Below, piece by piece: positions 62,395 to 64,000 of a stretch of DNA of 64,000 nt. The stretch is from Candidatus Binatia bacterium (lineage in GTDB: Bacteria; Desulfobacterota; Binatia; Bin18): positions 1,611,925 to 1,675,924 of the forward strand of contig OX638322.1 of NCBI GenBank assembly GCA_951812575.1. The letters run 5' to 3'. The notes beneath the pieces are model-generated. The model was not told the origin of the DNA and made no database searches. It saw only the letters and a program-made list of their open reading frames with translations. The position numbers were made by a program, and so were the translations under genes. The first letter of the stretch is position 1; the number at the start of each line of letters is the position of its first letter.

Positions 62395-63695
62395 ATACTT
62401 CCAAAATCAATCTGGATGTTGGAATAGACTTCGTTCAGGCTGGAGATATGATCCCACGGGACGCCCAAACCTTCACGGCTGTTTCCCATCATGATGGGTT
62501 GCAGATCTTCTCTGGCAAGAGGCTGAGCGTCAGTGAAGACGAGCACGCCGGCCGCGGTGATCTGAGGTTGATCGAACTCGATAAAGCGGTCGGTTTCCCA
62601 GATGGCATCCTGCATCGTCAGCGTCAGCATCTTTGTCTCGCCCGGTTGGAAGAGTCCGTCGGGCTCCACCTGCATCGTCGGAATCTCGTTTTGCAAATCC
62701 GAATAGAGGTCTTGCGTAGCGGGGTTGATAAAAGACAGATAACTGGTCGTGAACTTGCGTAGGACCACAGCCTGATCCGAAGCGTTTGTGGCTTCAACCT
62801 GTATACTCAGGGTGCGCTCGGTGGTGTTATAGCGCAACTCTTTGACCTCGGTCTGGACGGCACTCGGGACCGGGAGGCCGGACAGGTCCCACATTCTGGC
62901 GGCTTGGTGTGGAATGATCGGCGGGCGGCCCGAGTTCGTGACCAATAACCCTCCGATAACCACGACCACCAGGACCACACCAAAAATAAGAGACGTTCGA
63001 CGATCAGCGGGCGTGATTTGTTCTTCATCAACCCCGTTAACCAGCAGGGCGTAACGGACGAGCATCGGCCGTCTGGCCCAATAGATAAGCCAGGCCAGCC
63101 CGAGAATCCCAAACGCAATATGCCAGCCGACAACCCGCCCAAACCCGTAATGCTCCAGGTCTATGGTCTCGCCGGTTGCCGGAATCTGTACGGTATAGGA
63201 CGGTGGAGTGTCGCCCGGCACAACGGTGATCCACTTGGCCGGACCCACCAGCCCACCCGTACCGGACAGATTAATCAGCGGGTGGACATGATACCGGCCC
63301 GGCTCGCGCGCCTGGAGAATCATCCTGAAATCGTAAATCTCTCCTAACTCAATATTAAACGCGTTCTGGATAAAACGGCCATTCATCCAGCGTTCGCGTA
63401 CGGCGAGTTTCGGACCCGGCACCAGGACGCCAACCCATGCCAACTCCGGCGTGGTCAGCATGCGCGGCCAGGAGTTCATCGCTCTGAACTTGCCAGTGAT
63501 GGTCATAGTCTCGTTGACCGCGAGCCGCTCGTGCGAGAACTCCACATTGAAGAACGAGATCCCGCGCATGCGGATAAACGGTTCGAGGTTGTGCTCACCA
63601 TGGGCGTGGACAACCGGCGCCTGCATAAACGAGGCCCCGAACACGCACAGGCAGATGAGGCTGACGGCGAGGCAGGCTTTTCCAAGTGGAGACAT
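62385..63695 (-). CDS. pmoB: Copper membrane monooxygenase subunit B (PmoB/AmoB family)
   Basis: A 436-residue periplasmic-facing subunit of the particulate methane/ammonia/alkane monooxygenase family. A signal peptide ends at APVVHA, leaving the mature N-terminus HGEHN. His32, His136 and His138 (in GRYHVHPLINLSG) match the three histidines of the dicopper site CuB. The position of the second-site His (His48 in Methylococcus) is Ser47 in RMRGISFFN. Two membrane helices follow (WHIAFGILGLAWLIYWARRP, LIFGVVLVVVVIGGLLV), then a second cupredoxin-like domain. pmoA ends 15 bases upstream. The substrate cannot be told. Confidence 0.93.
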   Translation of the reverse strand: MSPLGKACLAVSLICLCVFGASFMQAPVVHAHGEHNLEPFIRMRGISFFNVEFSHERLAVNETMTITGKFRAMNSWPRMLTTPELAWVGVLVPGPKLAVRERWMNGRFIQNAFNIELGEIYDFRMILQAREPGRYHVHPLINLSGTGGLVGPAKWITVVPGDTPPSYTVQIPATGETIDLEHYGFGRVVGWHIAFGILGLAWLIYWARRPMLVRYALLVNGVDEEQITPADRRTSLIFGVVLVVVVIGGLLVTNSGRPPIIPHQAARMWDLSGLPVPSAVQTEVKELRYNTTERTLSIQVEATNASDQAVVLRKFTTSYLSFINPATQDLYSDLQNEIPTMQVEPDGLFQPGETKMLTLTMQDAIWETDRFIEFDQPQITAAGVLVFTDAQPLAREDLQPIMMGNSREGLGVPWDHISSLNEVYSNIQIDFGSMGQ

Positions 63696-63710
63696 GAATG
63701 CCTCTACCAG

Positions 63711-64000
63711 TCAGGTTTGGCGCAGGACTTTCCGCATCGGCATAATGCCGAGCAGTTTCCCCAAGCCGATACCAATCCAATACATAAAGGTGCAGGCGAT
63801 ACCGGCCATTAATATGCTGATCCAGATACGCTGGCCCAGGAAGGCTTGCAGCGTACCTTCATCAATCCGGCGTAAGTATTCCGGGGTCTGGGGGCGGATG
63901 AAGTAATAGCCCATCAAATCGGCAATGGTGAAGGTCTTGCCAAACAGCGTCACCGGCTGCAGGAAGGGCATGAGCATCAGCCAGTTCACCGGATAAAAGA
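63711..64000 (-). CDS. pmoA: Copper membrane monooxygenase subunit A (PmoA/AmoA), C-terminal part
   Basis: The last 96 codons of subunit A, cut by the window edge. The motifs fit PmoA/AmoA: FYPVNWLMLMPFLQPV, TLFGKTFTIADLMGYYFIRP and TPEYLRRIDEGTLQAF, then a final membrane helix (ISILMAGIACTFMYWIGIGL). The frame is open to base 64000. The stop is 15 bases before the pmoB start, giving the canonical order A-B; subunit C is expected beyond the edge. Phylogenetic placement would need the whole gene. Confidence 0.9.
   Translation of the reverse strand, partial: FYPVNWLMLMPFLQPVTLFGKTFTIADLMGYYFIRPQTPEYLRRIDEGTLQAFLGQRIWISILMAGIACTFMYWIGIGLGKLLGIMPMRKVLRQT

Overview
The window is a chromosomal segment of about 64 kb from a GC-rich, Gram-negative-type bacterium that is probably uncultured. 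It has no rRNA, plasmid, phage or CRISPR signature. It mixes housekeeping loci (rplU-rpmA-obgE-proBA-nadD-rsfS, fabF-fabH, trpS, scpAB-rluB, initiator tRNA) with many genes for acyl-CoA, one-carbon and amide metabolism, four luciferase-like (LLM) oxidoreductases, and the 3' part of a copper membrane monooxygenase (pmoA/amoA-pmoB/amoB type) operon at the right edge. This combination recalls lineages such as Binatota, Tectomicrobia or SAR324. That is an inference from gene content only and has not been tested phylogenetically.

Layout. 0-5 kb: glycerate 2-kinase, a DUF309 protein, a homoserine kinase and a split biotin-dependent acyl-CoA carboxylase. 5-14 kb: a 10-formyl-THF hydrolase-like enzyme, an N-formylglutamate deformylase, an IclR regulator, EtfBA, a one-chain acyl-CoA carboxylase (BC-BCCP-CT) and an enoyl-CoA hydratase. 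14-22.5 kb: hydrolases, a MoxR ATPase with a Gln-rich membrane partner, and two wall enzymes (MltG, an M23 peptidase). 22.6-36.9 kb: mostly conserved housekeeping genes, plus a phosphonoacetate hydrolase and an M50 protease, ending in an initiator tRNA. 37-47.5 kb: a purine/pyrimidine permease with an extra C-terminal domain, an amidase, a likely two-subunit dimethylformamidase with a companion alpha/beta hydrolase, brnTA, a DNA glycosylase, an alcohol dehydrogenase and an LLM enzyme. 47.6-50 kb: an AT-rich island bounded by two copies of an MFS gene 3' end. 50-58 kb: the MFS transporter, an enoyl-CoA hydratase, three tandem LLM enzymes, a ferredoxin-NADP reductase and a quinone reductase. 58-62.3 kb: a second accessory patch (vapB with decayed vapC, a quinone reductase tail, a TPR protein, a NERD helicase, an AbrB-type antitoxin). 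62.4-64 kb: pmoB and the end of pmoA on the minus strand.

How the parts may fit. The monooxygenase would hydroxylate methane, a short alkane or ammonia. Glycerate 2-kinase, the formyl-THF hydrolase-like enzyme, the N-formylglutamate deformylase and the dimethylformamidase are all compatible with C1 or formate handling. EtfAB, the two carboxylases and the enoyl-CoA hydratases fit acyl-CoA turnover. These links come from context only.

The most interesting non-gene signals are: four copies of a roughly 55-bp intergenic palindrome (18.4, 27.2, 29.9 and 31.4 kb); two separate cases where a gene 3' end is duplicated across an accessory insertion (MFS at 47.6/50.0 kb, quinone reductase at 58.0/58.8 kb); a chimeric or frameshifted GHKL ATPase; and clear operator palindromes at iclR, brnT and vapB. 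All coordinates, motifs and alignments were read by eye. Family names rest on recognised motifs, not on database searches.
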